Part shown: positions 1-15,500 of the stretch, in pieces
How positions within the stretch are numbered: the first letter of the stretch is position 1
Layout of the letters: every line of letters begins with the position of its first letter
Notes under the pieces: model-generated
What the model was told of the DNA's origin: nothing
The model's input: only the letters and a program-made list of their open reading frames with translations
Database searches by the model: none
Made by a program: the position numbers and the translations under genes
Origin: Camarhynchus parvulus
Lineage: Eukaryota; Chordata; Aves; Passeriformes; Thraupidae
Length of the DNA: 64,000 bases
Assembly (NCBI RefSeq): GCF_901933205.1
Contig: NC_044584.1
Location: forward strand, 10,581,001-10,645,000
Reading direction: 5' to 3'

Positions 1-500
1 AGTGGGAAACTGAGGCAAGCAGAAGGAAATCACTTGTTTCAAAGTTTACCTCTCTGGGATTGAACATAATCAGTGAGAGCATGGATAAGTGGATTTCTCC
101 CCCTCCCTGCCCAGAAGGACAAGTTGAGGTGGAGTAAAAGGAGGAAGAAAATTACTTAAGTAAAGAGTTTATTTCTTTTTTAATCTATCTCTGTGCTAAG
201 ATATAAAACAGGTCTTCAAATATCCACATATGGCAGGCACACCAAGGATTAACAGCTGTTCTAGTTGTTTGTATTTGAAAATAACCTGAAATAACCAGGA
301 GTTTTCACCCTCAAGGGCAGCACACACACAAGCAGTCAGAAGGGTTAAACAGAGCTGTCTCTGCTCACTTGCACAGTAATTTGTACAGTTGTGCTGAGCT
401 GTAGAGCAGCTTTCTGACGGATAAATCAACACAGTGACTCATATAAACATGCAATTTGATAGAGGAAGCTCAAGTCAAAAAACAGAAAGAATTTACTCAC
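1..500 (-). other. CYTH3: CYTH3 intron 6, partial
   Basis: It runs from the donor GTGAGT at 500 to the left edge. AT-rich, with nothing recognised; the short ORF here has no family features. Confidence 0.85.
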
Positions 501-581
501 CTTAAGGCTTGTACAAGATTGAGATCAGCGAACTCATGGAGTTCAACAAAAGCCTGAAGAACTTTAATATTAAATTCATCT
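501..581 (-). CDS. CYTH3: CYTH3 coding exon 6 (Sec7 domain)
   Basis: Acceptor TTTCACAG|A, donor TTAAG|GTGAGT. 81 nt encoding the end of LGER, then [20 protein letters not shown] and NLVQAL plus two bases of an arginine codon. IKVLQ and FADL match CYTH3 (CYTH1 has IQVLH and FTDL). The next exon, with the QFLWSFRLPGEAQ catalytic loop, is outside the window. Confidence 0.95.
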
Positions 582-3500
582 CTGTGAAAGACAAAAATGG
601 AAAGAGACAATTACAATTCTGACCTTTAAAGACTTGTTAGTTATCTTGATTTGCTTCTGAAAATACACAAGGAAATAAAAACTCACACTGATCAAATAAA
701 GCCATCAGAAATAATCTACACATTTATTTGAAAGGTATTTTCATGTTTAACACTAGTACTTTGCCCATTTTTGCTGGCAGGTTAGCAAAAGCCAGTACAT
801 TTGAACTTATTTTAGAACTGCTTATTTAAATGACCTAAAAATAGCCTTGCCTTCTTTGCTTCACATTTATTATTACTGTACTGTACTTTACATTTATTAT
901 TACTGTACCTCTTTGACATAGGAGGATACCTGAGAAATTTCATCAGTAAAAAGCCTTTTGCAGAAATTGTCATGAATTCTTAAAACAATGGCTAATATAC
1001 GACTAATTTTTCTAGCCATACAACATACAATTAACAAACTATCTTTTTTCCACTCTAAGAACAGAAAATATTGAAGCAGTATCTTAATTTATATACAAAG
1101 ATAAGAAACAAAAATGCTTCTATTGATTGCATCCAAGAAAATGAGCAGCTTTTGAAAGAGCTGCTTAGTATGTACTGTACTCTTACTCCACACCCAAGAA
1201 CTGGTACAACAAAGTTAACTAAAATCAGAAGAGGTTCTGAATGGGCTTCCTCTCACCCATCTCTTACATCAGTATGCAAATCATGAGCCAAATTATGCTT
1301 TGTTTGGTACAAGGGTGTTTAGATTCAAAACTAATATTTAAACATGTAATGAACACAAAACTATGTGGAAGGACAGAGCTTGGCCCACACCATCAGTGAG
1401 TTCCTGTGCCAGAAGAATAAAGGTTTATAATCCTCAGGGTGTGCTTTAAATACCTCACCAAGACAGAATGTTGTGTATCAGCCTCCACCCGAAAATAGAA
1501 AGGTGTGCACCCACCAGGAATTATCTGCTGCTCTGCTGACTAACTGCACAGTCAGACTAACCTGCAACTCAGGAGTAAATACCTTAAAACCAACTCTTCA
1601 TTCATTAGCATGTTCCTACATTGTTTACAGAAAAACACGCCAGTTCTCTCAGCAAATCCAAGCAATTCTCATCAAATTCAGCAAAGCACAATTCAACTGG
1701 GCAACCGCTTTTCAATGAAGTGGCATGAGAGTGTAATAAAAGAGAGCACTCCAGAGGGGTTTGTGTTTACTTGAAGGAAATTTTTATTTTGTTTATAGGC
1801 ATGCAGTACTTGTGCTGGTACATCTCTAAAGACACAAGACAAATAATAAAGTGCTCCAGGAAGCCACTTTAAAAAAAGTGAAGATTCACCCACATAGAAA
1901 TAAACCATAAGTCTTTTTTTAGGATGCAATTCATCCCTTATTTATTATAATTTTTGCTGTATTTTTAAGTGTTACCTTATTCCATTACACCATTCACTTT
2001 TTCAGCTTGCTGAGTGCTGTAAGACTATAAAAATCAGTAATATAGATTCCATCTCTTTATGGCAGAATGTTATATAAATATTTCAGTCTGTTGACCAACC
2101 TGGTCTTGTCTTAAGCTAGAATACAGAAGTAATTTATGATGGGCCCCTGAGAGGGGATGGCAAAGCAGGAGAGAATGTCCTCAGACATAATTCTGTTGTA
2201 TAAAAACTGTTGGCATGTCTACATATCCTGCATAGAGACTTCATAACAAAGATCTATTTTCAAAATGCTCATATTACAGTAAAAACTTTGACTGAACCTA
2301 TGAAAGCCAAGGGGAAACTGCTGAGCAAAAACCACGCAGTTGCTGCTGGAACCAGAGTGAAGAGTGTCTCAAAAGGGACCTGCCACAACCCAGCAGCACA
2401 GGAGCACATCCCAAATGAGTCACCTTTGAGAGCTCCCTAGGTGGCACTGACCGTGTGCCAGCACGTAGATGCACACACTCCAACCCTCTGCACGGCTGCC
2501 TCCCTCAGCTGCCTTTTTAAAATCAATTCCTGGGTTGCACAGCAATGGAAGGCATTTGCATTCTGTGTTTTGCAACAGTGTGCATAAATATGCACATTAC
2601 ATGTTGATTGTACCAGGACTGATAAGGACAGGGTGCAGCTGCCCTTGGAGACACCTGCTGAGCAATGGGACGTGTGTGTGCAGGGAAGTGACAACACCAA
2701 AACCTGCTGGAGCTACTGTCCCAGGAAATACCTGTTTGAATAAGTAATTTCTTTACAGTCCAATTATTACTGACTGTAAATCACTCCTCCTCTGGACACA
2801 GTACTAAGAGTTACCAGGAGTGTTGCAACACAACTCTCAGACATTCCAAAAACTCATGGTACTGAATTCTGCACTACAGACAATTGTTTGGGTTTACTCA
2901 AAGTACTAAATTATAGTTAATTAAATATCATTCCATAATGTACCCATTTAAAAATAATAACCTAACACAATACTGCAGCAGTTTTACATCCCCACTGTAG
3001 CTTTTATGGATCTCAGAGAACTTGAGCAGCTCTCTCCTGCAGCCTGTGAAGAGAAACTACCCAAAACCTGTGAAAGTGCTTTGTAAGCTCAAGAGCAAAG
3101 TTCCAATATTTTTACTTTACCTTTCACCGAGGTAATCTCCAATTACTGTTTTATTTAATCCTTCTCCTTTATAAAGGAACTGTGCAATGTCTTCTGCAGT
3201 GTTGTGCAGGAGGTCATTTTCTATCAGAAACTGTATTCCCTAGGAAGAGCAATTCCAGAGGAAAAGGAATGTTATGTCTTCTTCCACAAGCATTTAAGTA
3301 AATATCACTAGTAACATTTGGTATTAATATACTGACACAGACATACACATAGCACATTAAGAGTTACATTACCTACATATTTTTATTTCTTTTAATAAAA
3401 TGATAAACAAATGTTTTTCAGTTAGATGAGCAATATTTAGTACTGGCTTTAAGATGAAAATGAAAACACATTTTTAAGGCTAGAAGTACTAGGTGGCAGT

Positions 3501-6500
3501 TTGAATCCCTCAACCTTCAATATTTGATTTGAAAGATCAAATATTAATTGAATAATGACTGCACATTGCTCTTTGGAGCTAACATGTGAGCTGGCCTGTT
3601 CCCAACATTGCATCAATGTCTGCAGAGCCGTAATCTGCAAAATCATATAATGAAGAGGTACATAGAAACTACTTAATTACCACCATGACACAAAATCAAG
3701 CATCTGGTATAATCTACAAACTGCAACCCAATACATCAAGCCACTACTTGCAGCAGGAAGTCACAGCTGAAGATACTGAAACCGGTTTAAAAGAGTTGAT
3801 GCTGACACTGGGATTATCAGTGAATTCTGGTTGTGCTGGAACTAAACTATTCACAAAGGACTGCAGCTACACTACTCACAAAGGGCTGCTCAGTCAGCTG
3901 CTACCAAAGGCAGGTGCAGAGTCTTACCCTGTCCCTCAGAGGGTACTTGATCAAGCCCCAGGACTCCTACTCCTCCATAAATTACTGCCCTACAACTGGC
4001 ACACGCCAGGGAAGCCCAGAGACTTCTCTGGAAAGTGGCAAAGAAAGGAGACTGAGAGTTACACAGAGATTATGGCAAGGATGGGAGGGATGTTCTGACA
4101 CTGAGCAGGTCATGCAGAGATAACCATCCTCTGTTCAGCCCACAGACCCCAGCACAGATGCTGCTACTCCTGCTGATTTCTTCCAACTCTAACAACAGCC
4201 TGTTGTTAAAGCAGAAATGGAAACTTTAAGTAGCCTTAATGTCTTGGATTCCAAATACATATAAAAAAGGTTAATAAATTATTACTAATATCCTCTACTA
4301 GACTATTTCAGAATTTCAAGAATACTAGTTTTTCAATTTCTGCAAGTGGAGTATTATTTATTTCATTACAACTGAAAAAACCCCATTTTTTAATATAGCA
4401 TAGATGGCCCTCTAGTAACAGTCAAAAGCATTATTATTCTTCTGTTTGATTAATTCAAGTTTTTAATAATGAACTGGTTACCTGCTTGACAAAAAAAAGG
4501 TCAGTTTTCTGACCTAATTTAACAGGGAAAGTAAACTGTGATGTTATAAAGCTTGAAGCTTTTTTTAGAAAGTCTGGAATGTAATTCTCTCAGAACAATT
4601 TCATCATCATCTGAAAAATTTCCATGTCAGGCTGGTACTCTTGACAACTTAATATTTTGATAAGTCATTTCACAACAGACATGATTTCTTTGCAAAGAAT
4701 ATATCCATTATATCTTGAACCAGAAATTGCTGAGCTTGCCTCAGAACTGATCCCTTCAAAGCTTACTTGTACAATATTTGACTACAAAACATAGTGCTTT
4801 TTCCCATCCCAAGTTATACAAAAAGCTTTCATCTCTGAAAATCAAAAGAGAATCTCTCCTCTGATATCAGAAATAGCAGATTCCCTTGGTTCAACACCTG
4901 GACCATATTATTCATGCTTGGTATAAACAGACTGATCTGAATAGGTTTTTTGAAATTGTACAAGTTACTGATAATGGACATGACTTGAAGTATTGAAAAC
5001 AAATTTCTGTGCACAGAAGCAGACACTTTCCCATACTGAAAAAATCAATTTAATTTTCCTTTTCCTGATTTTTTTTTAATTATTCCTAAGATGTTAAAAG
5101 AACCAGAAGTCAAACAGACGGGAAAAGTAATTTGTCTGGGACAACAACTTCAGTGTCTGGAATAAATGGCAAAATAGGCCAAGCAAACCCCCACCTCCCA
5201 CACTATCTTTTGTCTTGATGCAAATTTTCTTTCTGTAGACTGACAGGAGACAGATGACAGCTGTACTAGTTTAACTTACCCACACAAAACTCATTGCTAC
5301 AGACATTTTCAATATTCACTACAAATATTGCATGGATTTATTTTTTTTTTACATCACTGCAATGAAATCTGCTTTGAATTTCATCTCTTTTCCAGTAACT
5401 CAATTATAAATTTTGCAGTTGTTTAAACCCTGCCTTTGTCACAGAGAATTCACTTCCCAGGCCCAACACAGGCTGTACCTACTTCAGCATGGTGAATTTC
5501 CAGCACAACTTTGTCTCTGCACAGGGATTTTTGAAGTATTTTACAAACTTTATACCATTACAGCCCTTCCCACAGGAGCTCACCAAACCCAAACTCCCAG
5601 GTACAACATCCTGAAAGTACATAACACACACCTATTTTCAGAGGGGGCAAGGGAGAATTGCACTACACACACATGAATGTGTAATGTCTTCAAATAAAAA
5701 GGATAAAAGAAAATTGCCTCACTGTGCTCCTGCTAATATGAAAACATCAGACCTTTGTTACCTGGTTTTACAGGAAGAAACTTGGTGGGTTCAACCCAAG
5801 TATTATTACCCCAGTTCTTTGGCATTCCTAAATCCAGACAGCATCTTCACTCCTGTTTCTAAATGAAAAATATCCTTTTCCCAGTGAATCCCAGGTAGCT
5901 TTTCGCAGCACCACAAGGATGTTTACACACTTAGCTGTCTGGAACTTAATGCAGCAGCTGCAAGCAACACCATGGCCCAGCTTTAGAGCAGCCAGCTACT
6001 GCAGCACCACTGAGCACAGGCATTATTGAGAAATTACTACTCTGAGTCTGCTCACCACATTTAAATTATGTTACAGTAGCAATGTGGCCACAGCATCTAT
6101 TTATAGAAATAATTTCATCCAGCAAGAACCATAACAAAAAAGAGTTAATGCTGGAATGAAAGCATCTGACATCATCCTGTGACTTTGCCACAAACTTCTA
6201 GGACTTGAAAGAGCTGGAGGACCACAGGAAACTACCAGGATATTTGGGGGTATTCTGCCCTCAAAAGAACAGAAGTTAAGCAGTCACCAAAGTGGAAAAT
6301 AAAAATAAAAGACATGGCCAGCATTTTAGAAAGGGTTCTTGTACTTGAGAATTTCTGGCAAACTGGAAACAGTCTGAAGAACAGAAGCCACACTGTACTT
6401 GGAACATTTCAGAAAAGCCATCAAAACGTAACTGAATTCAATACAATTGGAAAGAAAACACACCAAGAACACAGAAAAACAAGAAGACCTTCTTCCAAGA

Positions 6501-9500
6501 AGACCTTAAAGAATACTCTTCACAAATTCAAAATGGAACCTCAATGACAAACAATAGAGGACAATAAAACAAAGCAAGGAAGATGAAATATGAAAAGCAA
6601 AGGCAAAAGGTCAAATGTGTCAAAGAAGCTCTTTTAAACATTGCAGGGGAAGTCTGGAAGAGAATGTGCAGGTCCCCAGATTTTGCAGAAAATTAACAAC
6701 TATTTAAGAAACAGAGAGGCACCCCAGAAAGAACTGCATTACTTCTTGGCTACATGCAGAGCAGACTCCTTGAAACTGGTAACCAAGCTTGTACAAGTCA
6801 GAGAGGTACACATCTATATGTACAGATGTATGTACAAAAATACAGATGTTCACACATGCCTTTTTCAGAAACAGGCTTTAAATATCCAAATATAAAAGTC
6901 TTGCTTTAGATATCCAAATATAAAAGTCTTGCATGAAAACAAAAAATATGGCAAAGACAATTTGAAAGATAAAATAGGAGAGCATTAAAGAAAAAGAAGT
7001 ATGGCCTCACTAACAACCACACATGAAAAAAAATTTTAATTATATTTGACATATCAACATAGAACACCTCTAGCAGGTACAAAGCAAGCCAGGTCAATCA
7101 ATACCTGGCATATTTGGTTGTTGATAAGTAACCTCCATTATCAAGGGTTTGTTTAAGTGAAAGAAGCACACAGCTGGCACCTGACCTGATGGCTGCTTCC
7201 AATTTAACCCTCTGCTCAGTGTGTTACAGGACATGCAAGTAAGGCCTATGAACTTACATTATCAGAAATATTTCTTTAAAAAGGCATAGACTTATTTGTC
7301 ATAGATCATACTTCAAGCAGAGCCTTGATTTCTGGCAAGTGAAAAAAAAATTCTTTACCTTCTTAGGGTCCATGTTGAATTTCTTCCTTCCCATGGCTAT
7401 TTGCTTATTTCTTTGTGTAGTTTTGCTACATATGGAGAGAAGGAAGAAACAACAAGGACTTACCAGTCACTCTTTTACAAAAAGATTCCAGATGAGCTTT
7501 TAATTTGTTGTGGTTACTTTGTATTTTCTACTACAAAATTAAGACATTAACTTTTCATAATGGAGAAAATTATGACACTATTTTCAGCTCCTTTAAGGAA
7601 TTGCAGCTTCAGAGACCTATATCCTTATCAACTGGACAGTAAAATATTACACTCTATCCAACATATTCTCTAGCCAAACAAATGACACACCCACATGGGA
7701 TAAAGTCAGGCTTTATAACAGACTAAATAAAGGTAATCCATCGTTTGTTTAGCATGGGAAAGGTATTTTTACTTGCTGTTCCTGGAAGACCTGTTCCAAG
7801 GTCTTACTGAATCATGTCCATATGTTGGCATTACTTACCTTTCTTCTACACTAGTCAGATTATCAATTTCAGTCATAACCTCAGCAATTTCAAATTTTAA
7901 TCTCTGTAAAAGAAGGAAGGACAACACATTAACCTACACTAGAACATCTTTTGCAATCATCTATCATATAATATGATCAATTAGGTTTTATTTTCTAATA
8001 TTTGTTATTTACTTGAAGAAAAATGAACAATCTTAGGGCTTCCTTAGGTATTTAAAGATTTTATCACAGCTGAATGACTAAAACACATGAACCTGCACTC
8101 TCAGTGTGTGCTTGTCCTGAGCACCAAGACCAATCTGCCATTATCAATTAATAAGATTTCTTTATCCACATTTTTCACTCACTCCTATCCTGGATGCAAA
8201 TCTGCTGTTTAATGAGTTTTTGATTACACAAATGAAATGTGGACATCTGCACATATTGCATTACATAAATTCAGAAGTTAATCTTTTTTAAAGCACACAT
8301 ATGATGCATAAATCCTGTTCCCTATTAGAAGTATTTTGTTTAAGTCATTTATATGCTTTTAAAACCATTACTTGAAATTCATATTTAAGTCTGCAGCTTA
8401 GGTCTGTAACTTAATCTACTGAAGGAGCCTGCTAAGGATCTTTACAGTAAATCAATTACCTCAATATCATCAATCAATTCTTTTTTCCTGCGACGAATAT
8501 TTAAAAGTTCTTCTCTTTCTTCCAAGGAGAGGTCATCAGGCACTGGAATGGAGCAAAATGTACAATTTTTTTAGCATTTGCATTTTAGCATTTGATACCT
8601 CATTTGCACACATAAAACTTAATAAACTGATTAGGAAAAATAAGCTTATATGAAACATCAGGACATTTCTTTTACATAATTTTCAGGAAAAAACCACAAA
8701 CCAAATCAAAACACACAACATAAATGGAAATCTAAATCTAATATATTTGTAATCTGCTTTATAAAAATCCTAAGTAAGGTAATTGAATGAATGACTATGG
8801 ACAGAATCTATCTTTCAAAAGAAAAATAGACAATTAAAGGAATCTTGTTATCATATGATGTGGCAAGATTTGGTTCTACAGCTTAATTGCCAAATTCAAG
8901 TCGGATATAATTCTATTACATCAGTAACATACCAAAATTCTTCATGTAAATTAATTATCTTCCAGGGAAAAAAGTCAAAGAATAGCCAATACACAATATG
9001 TATATCCTGGTGCTGAATTCAGACATCCCCTAATGCCAGCACACACAAGTACAACACCAAAATCAATTATCTAACACAAACATGGCCTTTGCATAACATC
9101 TTTTAGGTGAGTCTGTAGTATTTAAGTCAATTTTACGTCTCTCCTTGGCCATGCTAAATGAAATATATGACCCTGCTGATAAAAATCAGTTGCTACTGAG
9201 GATGCAAATGTGTGTCTGTCACTCATCCTACCCTCACCCTGTGTCTCTGTCTGACAACCAGCAAACACCAAAAATCATCAGCATAAAACCATTGCTTTTC
9301 TTGAACAATCAGATGTTCCTCAGCAAGAAACTTCTCTGGACAGAGATTACTTCTGCTCATTTGTACAGCACTAGACACCGACTACAAATATTCACCTCCT
9401 GTGCAGCAATCCTGTAGTAACAGTTCTAATGGTACCACTTTCTTGGAAATAGCTCTTTAATTACAGAACAGCTTTTCCTTCCAGCTCAGTAAAATGGAAC

Positions 9501-12500
9501 AACAAAAGTAATTAATAAGGTATGTAAGAGCAACACACCACAAATGTGCTCATTTGGGATGGTCAAGGCCACTCTTTTATGTCCTATACACACAACAGAC
9601 TGTAGCAACAGGATTATAAAGAAAAGTTCAGCTTGAGAGGGGAGTTTTAAACACACTTGGAACAGAGCTCCTGTTTGAATCCTAATAATGAAATATATTG
9701 ATTATTTCAACATCCACTGGTTAAGCTCCTTTCCTTTTAGGATCCAAATCATAAAAAACTCCAAATGGCGACAGACCTTGTTAGACAAGAAGTAATTATG
9801 GCAAATGATTTCATTTAACTACTCCAGATACAAACATGATTAAATTACTTTCAGTTTAGGAAATGACAGTCTTCTGTTGAACAAATACCAGACTTCAGTA
9901 TGTTTACCTGCTTATTCTCCTCATCAAAGCCACCCACTCCTAAAAATCTCTTGTATGTGAATAGCGGTAGGATTCTTTTTGCATCAAACCTTATAAATAC
10001 ATGTCCCTACATTACATCTTTGTCTTACACAAGATCTAAAACCACAGTGAATTAATGACTACACACACACTATGTACATAAATACACCACAAACATTCTA
10101 ACTAGTTAACTGACAAAAAAAATTAATACTGCTACCCAGTGTTGATTATAAAAAAGGCAAACCATATATAATCACTCTCTTAGTTAGGAAGCACACTCTG
10201 AGATCCTTTAAGCATTTCTGCAGTATAGTAGATGAAATTACACTGCAGCTTTACAGTAGCAGTACTAGTAAGAGATGCTAAATTTTTAACTCTTTGCTGA
10301 AGCAAGACATTTTGGTAACTCTCACCTTCACTGGCAACTGGAAATACTAATCAAACCTCAAAGAGAAAATCATCTTGAAACAATAAATATTTAGAACTCA
10401 TAGATGATGTTGCTTTTTCTTCAAGCTGGGTTACAAAACCCCTGGGTTAGCCACTACCACGAGCCCTTCCCAAATCTGCACACCAGTGAGTGGTACTGCA
10501 GTTTCTCTTACTCCACCATGGAGTGAAGGCTCCTTGGGACAGGTTTGGAATATCTGGAACAACTGGAATTGCTTTTTTGGAATCAACACGAATTGTAACA
10601 GTTTTCTATGCTCAAGCAACCCACAAAAAAAGAGAAATCAAACACCTCAGTGTTTTCCTACAGCACCCAAATACTGTCTGCTGTATTTTCCTTTCCTCTG
10701 ATCACAGCCACAGTAGAGACAAGCCTCACAGTATAATTAATGATGCTGTTAGACAGAAAGGAAAAAAGCTAAATGGAGTCAGACTATGTTTTGCATTAGG
10801 GAATAACATCAAGTATTTATCTGCCACATACAAGACAAGCAGTCTGCTGGAAAAGAAGATTCTGCACTTGGAGAGGACTTACATAAAACTGGACATTAAT
10901 GCAACATCTTTAAACAATGGTATTTAAATATCAGAGCCAAAATATTTCAGTATCTTTTGACAAGAGTAAAAGAGTCAGGCTACAACTGAATGGGAGTTAC
11001 AGTACTGCTCAACTTCTAGAAACTCTGGGTATAGATGGGATTTTTCTTCCCCTCACACTGCCAGCACAGAGGGATGTGTGTCTCACCAGGATCACTCCCA
11101 AGTGCACAGTCCTGTACTCACATGAACTGGCCTCTGTGTGATACTGAAGATGTTTGCTCATTATCATCCTTCTACTGGTTTCTATCACTGCCTCCCTTCT
11201 CCAGTGCTGCTCTTTATGCTGTAGAAAATGTATCAGTGGGAAACTCAATGCACCAAAAAAAGTTTCTGAAGAGATTTCATGTGGCATTACAGCCTGGAAG
11301 GTGTCTTGCTCCAGGAGCCCCTGGGACTTTATGGCTACTGTACCTGCTGTTTCAACTCTGTGTCTTAAAACAAAGGCTAACACTATTTCTGTATTTCAAT
11401 TAAGGCTTTTGAAATATTAACCTAGGAGGGTAACACACAATGGTGGATTAAAACATCTTCACAGTCCCAAGCAAACATTGCAGGTACATGGTAAGAGATG
11501 ATCTGCTCTGGCAAGACCCCTCCCAAGGCCACCCTTTTGCCTCCAGGAAACACTTCTTTTTCAACCCTGTGTTCACATAATCCTCCACACAAAATAACTC
11601 GGGGAGCATGTATGATGTATTTGTTCTGTAAAACAAATTTTCTAGCTGTCCTCTCCGAGTCACTTCTGGGTTTTTTTTTTCTTTCACCAATCTAAACACA
11701 AAGCAGACAGGATGGGAGGAGTTAGCATGAACATTTAAATACTAAAAAAGAACAAAAGCATTTCAGTAGAGTGAACAAGCTACAGTTGCAGCATTCTTTC
11801 ATGCTATCTTCTAATCTTTAAATAAAGACCATATTCTAATGTAAGTCATTTCTGTGAAATCTTTTAGCTTACAGGGAGAGCATTTCCTTTTTCTAGAACT
11901 TCAGACTTCAGGTACTACTAAATAGAAAGTCAATATACTACTGATATTTTATTCATGAGGAATACAGTTGTTGAAAATACAAATTATATTCTTGGCCAAA
12001 CAGAAAGAAACACGCAACAGCATACATGTTGCAATACTACTCCTACTACCAACAGAAAAAAAAACCAGAAAAATATTTCATATATTCCAACTTGGCCCAC
12101 AGAATTCAATTCCTGTAACTGAACTATATGTACTTAAATGAACATCTGTAATGCAACACTTAATGGAACACACTTATAATACAGTTCTGTTTACTACACC
12201 ATGCTAAGGAAAAGAAACTGCATCTCACCACAGAAATCAGTGTATTTTGCATCAGTTGTGATGTTACTTGGTTAAGTAATGCTCCACTATGGACAACCCA
12301 AGTACAATATCCAAAGAAGAGCATTATCCCACAACTCTCAACTTGAAGCATTTTTGAGCTAGCAAGTACCAAAAATCTCAAAATTTTAAGAGATTGGGAA
12401 AGAACAGCAACAGATCAGCTTGCAAAGAAAGTTCCCACAGGTTAGTGAAAACCAGGACCAAATCCCATAACAGGAAACAGAAAGCCAGTGCTTTTTAAGT

Positions 12501-15500
12501 CCATATCATGATACCATTCTCTTTCTCAGTAGTAAAATTTAAATATTTTCCAGCTCTCCAGCAATAAGAAGCAAAAGTCTTGTGCTTAAATTCACTCATT
12601 AGCCTTTTAATTGCCAGTCACCAGCCAACATCTAAAGCAATCTCACTTGACTCCTTCAACTGACTTCAGAGTTCAGTCTCTCAAGAGAACCCAGTAAAAT
12701 ATCCACAAACAGCAGAAAGCAAACATGCAACAGTATCTAACACAGGCAAAACACTAATTCTGTAACCCCACTTACAAAGCAATACAACACCCTGACTCCC
12801 ATTGCTCAGCTAACTTCTTGGTTTCATAAAGATAAACATTTTCCTTCTTCTGTGTCAGTCCCAAATTCGTGGTCTTCAATATTTGCATTCCAAGCAAAAA
12901 AACAATTAGATGGAATTTAATTTTGCTGCAGTTGGAACATCTTGCAAGTGTAAAGATATTTACACAATACAAGGCTTTAAACTAAACAAACCTTTCCTTA
13001 CCCATACACAAAATGAGTAGACATGTTTCTTCTGGCCTTTAAAATAATATACATTCATCTCTGAGAACAAATCTGATTGTCTCAGAACATTTGCCTCAAC
13101 GGATATTCTCAGGCTGTTCTCTCTTCCTTTCCCCCTACATGTTCCCTTTTTTAAAACTCGATTAGAGGAACATTTTCCAGCTTTCAGACAAGATGTATAA
13201 ACAATGCTCCAACCACTTCTGGCTATTAAAAATTCCATAGAAGTTTTCGTAGGAGGACGTCCTTCTGAATAGATTCACTTCACAGTGCAGAAACAAACTG
13301 AATCTACATTAAATTCCACCAGTAAAACCAGATGGATTTGGCTGCTCCCTTAACAACCTTACTATGTGAATCTGCTATTTAGTCACTGCTGAACATGCTC
13401 CTGCATAGGAGCAATGACACTTCCATTAAGGAGGGAAATAATCCTCTACACAACATCCTTTCATACACAAAAAAATCACCAGTTGGTGGTATGAGGAATC
13501 TAGGACAGAATCCATGGCTTGCAGAGTTATTTTGAGTTTTCAATCACAAGGGACTCTGTGGCCAGAAATCACATTAGTGGCCAAACCCAGAAGAGAACCT
13601 CCAACGCACATCCATGATTCTCATTGTTCAGCTGCTGGAAATCACACCATTACAAGATGTTCCTGAAAACAGTTTTTTTTCTTTAGGATAAGTGCATACT
13701 TTGCAGGAAAGTTACAGTAAAGATATTATCATTTTGTGCTTCTAATAATAGGGGGGGGAACCCTGAAAATATGAATACTATTACCACATAAAAATACACT
13801 TTCAGGATTTTAGAGGAAATCGTTTCCCTCTGACCAGCTACACCTTCGAGATTTTTTCCTTTTACTCCTGCTGCAAAGCAGGTTTATTAGATCAGCAGTA
13901 CATATTTGTGTAGGTTTCTGTAAAACAGACAAAAGCATAAAAATTGGAAATATGAAATACATTTTTTGTTCTATATAGAAAAGGTCCAGCAGGGTGACAG
14001 TACCATCAAGCGTGAAATCATCTCTTGTAAAAAACAAACACTATTCCTTATAGTCGATAAGAATTACTTCAAATAAGGCAAGACTATGTTTTTGTTCTGG
14101 CCAGAAACAGCCTTATATAATTTGTTAATGTGCTAGTCTCTCTAGTCAAGCAGAAAGCAGGCAGCTGCAAAATTGTGCAAAATCAGGGTCCAGTTAACAC
14201 TGATCTGGAGGGAAGGAACATTTTACCTGCCTCCCAAAAACCATCTTAGTTCAGATATCACAACCGACATGCCCTGCCATGGTACTTGCAGATGTTTCTG
14301 TCAACAGAGTACAAAAGGCAGAGGAGGCAGCAGCAAGAGCAGATGTGTTTCACACACTGTGAGCAGAGAACCGAGCACCAACAGCTGTGCAGGGGAACAG
14401 GACTGGAGAGGCTTCCCAGAGCTCTGCATGAGCTGCTAATCCTGCCCGGGAGCCATGGGCTGCCCTTCTTAACAGCACCAAAGCACAAAGAGGAGCTTCA
14501 CAGCCACTTCCCACCCTCACCTTCCTGCACAGATATACCCACTGAGACAGATATATACAGATACACTCCACAGAAACTGCAGAGGCACCTCCCTTGCTTT
14601 TTAGCTCCTAATTAGGCCTCTGACACAGATACTGGCCATTAGAAAGCAGGGTGTGTTTAAGTTAATGAGTATTTTTTTTTTTACTGTCCGTGCTCTTTAT
14701 TTTCATGAGCAGGCAGTGTTGAAGGTCATGATTATATTATACTGACCTCCTTTAATTCAATAGTGTCTTATTTCAATGTTTTTATGTATTTCCATTAGGA
14801 AACCAAATGTTTTTAGCAACTAAATGAAAGAACCACTTTCAACCACATAAAGGAGCATCACTTGGGGAGAAAGAAGAAAAAATACACAGGGACAAGGTGT
14901 GAGCAAGATTTCACAGGTAATGAGTTGGCTTCTCTATGTTCCTGCACTGCTTTGCCATTCAATGCCTGGACCCTGTTGTTTCTGTTGTTTCTTTCCCCAG
15001 TTTAACAGGACAAATGGTTTCACCAAGGGACCACAGAATTTCCCAAGACAACAAAACAGGCACAGCAGAAACTCCTGGCAGCACAAAGGTACAGGGGACA
15101 GCAACCCCCTTGAGGTCAGCCAGCCCTAAAACGAGCTTAGCTCAGCCCCAAAACCCCACCCTTACAGGCTGTATTCTCTAAATACTAAAAGTAGTTCAAC
15201 CTGATATTAATAATAGATAAGCATGGATTTCCTTTCAGAAGCATTTTTCTTTTGAAGTCACTCTACTCTTGCTTCAAGATCAGAAGATGCTTCTAGGCCA
15301 ACTTTTCTTTCTAAAATATGTAAATACAAATTACTGAATATGAAAAGAAAGCTGAGTTTAACTTAACATTTTAAGTCCCTTACCCAAATACATTAATACT
15401 AGCATTAATAATATAATGTGTTAAAATATGCATATCCATGCATATTTAAGCAGTGCAGAAAAAATTTATGCCAGCTAATGTGAAAATTTAAAAAGGAGAT

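Noticed and set aside
3685..4098. 137-codon plus ORF in CYTH3 intron 4
   Set aside because: It is antisense inside an intron, with no domains and no promoter or poly(A) evidence; its length is within chance.
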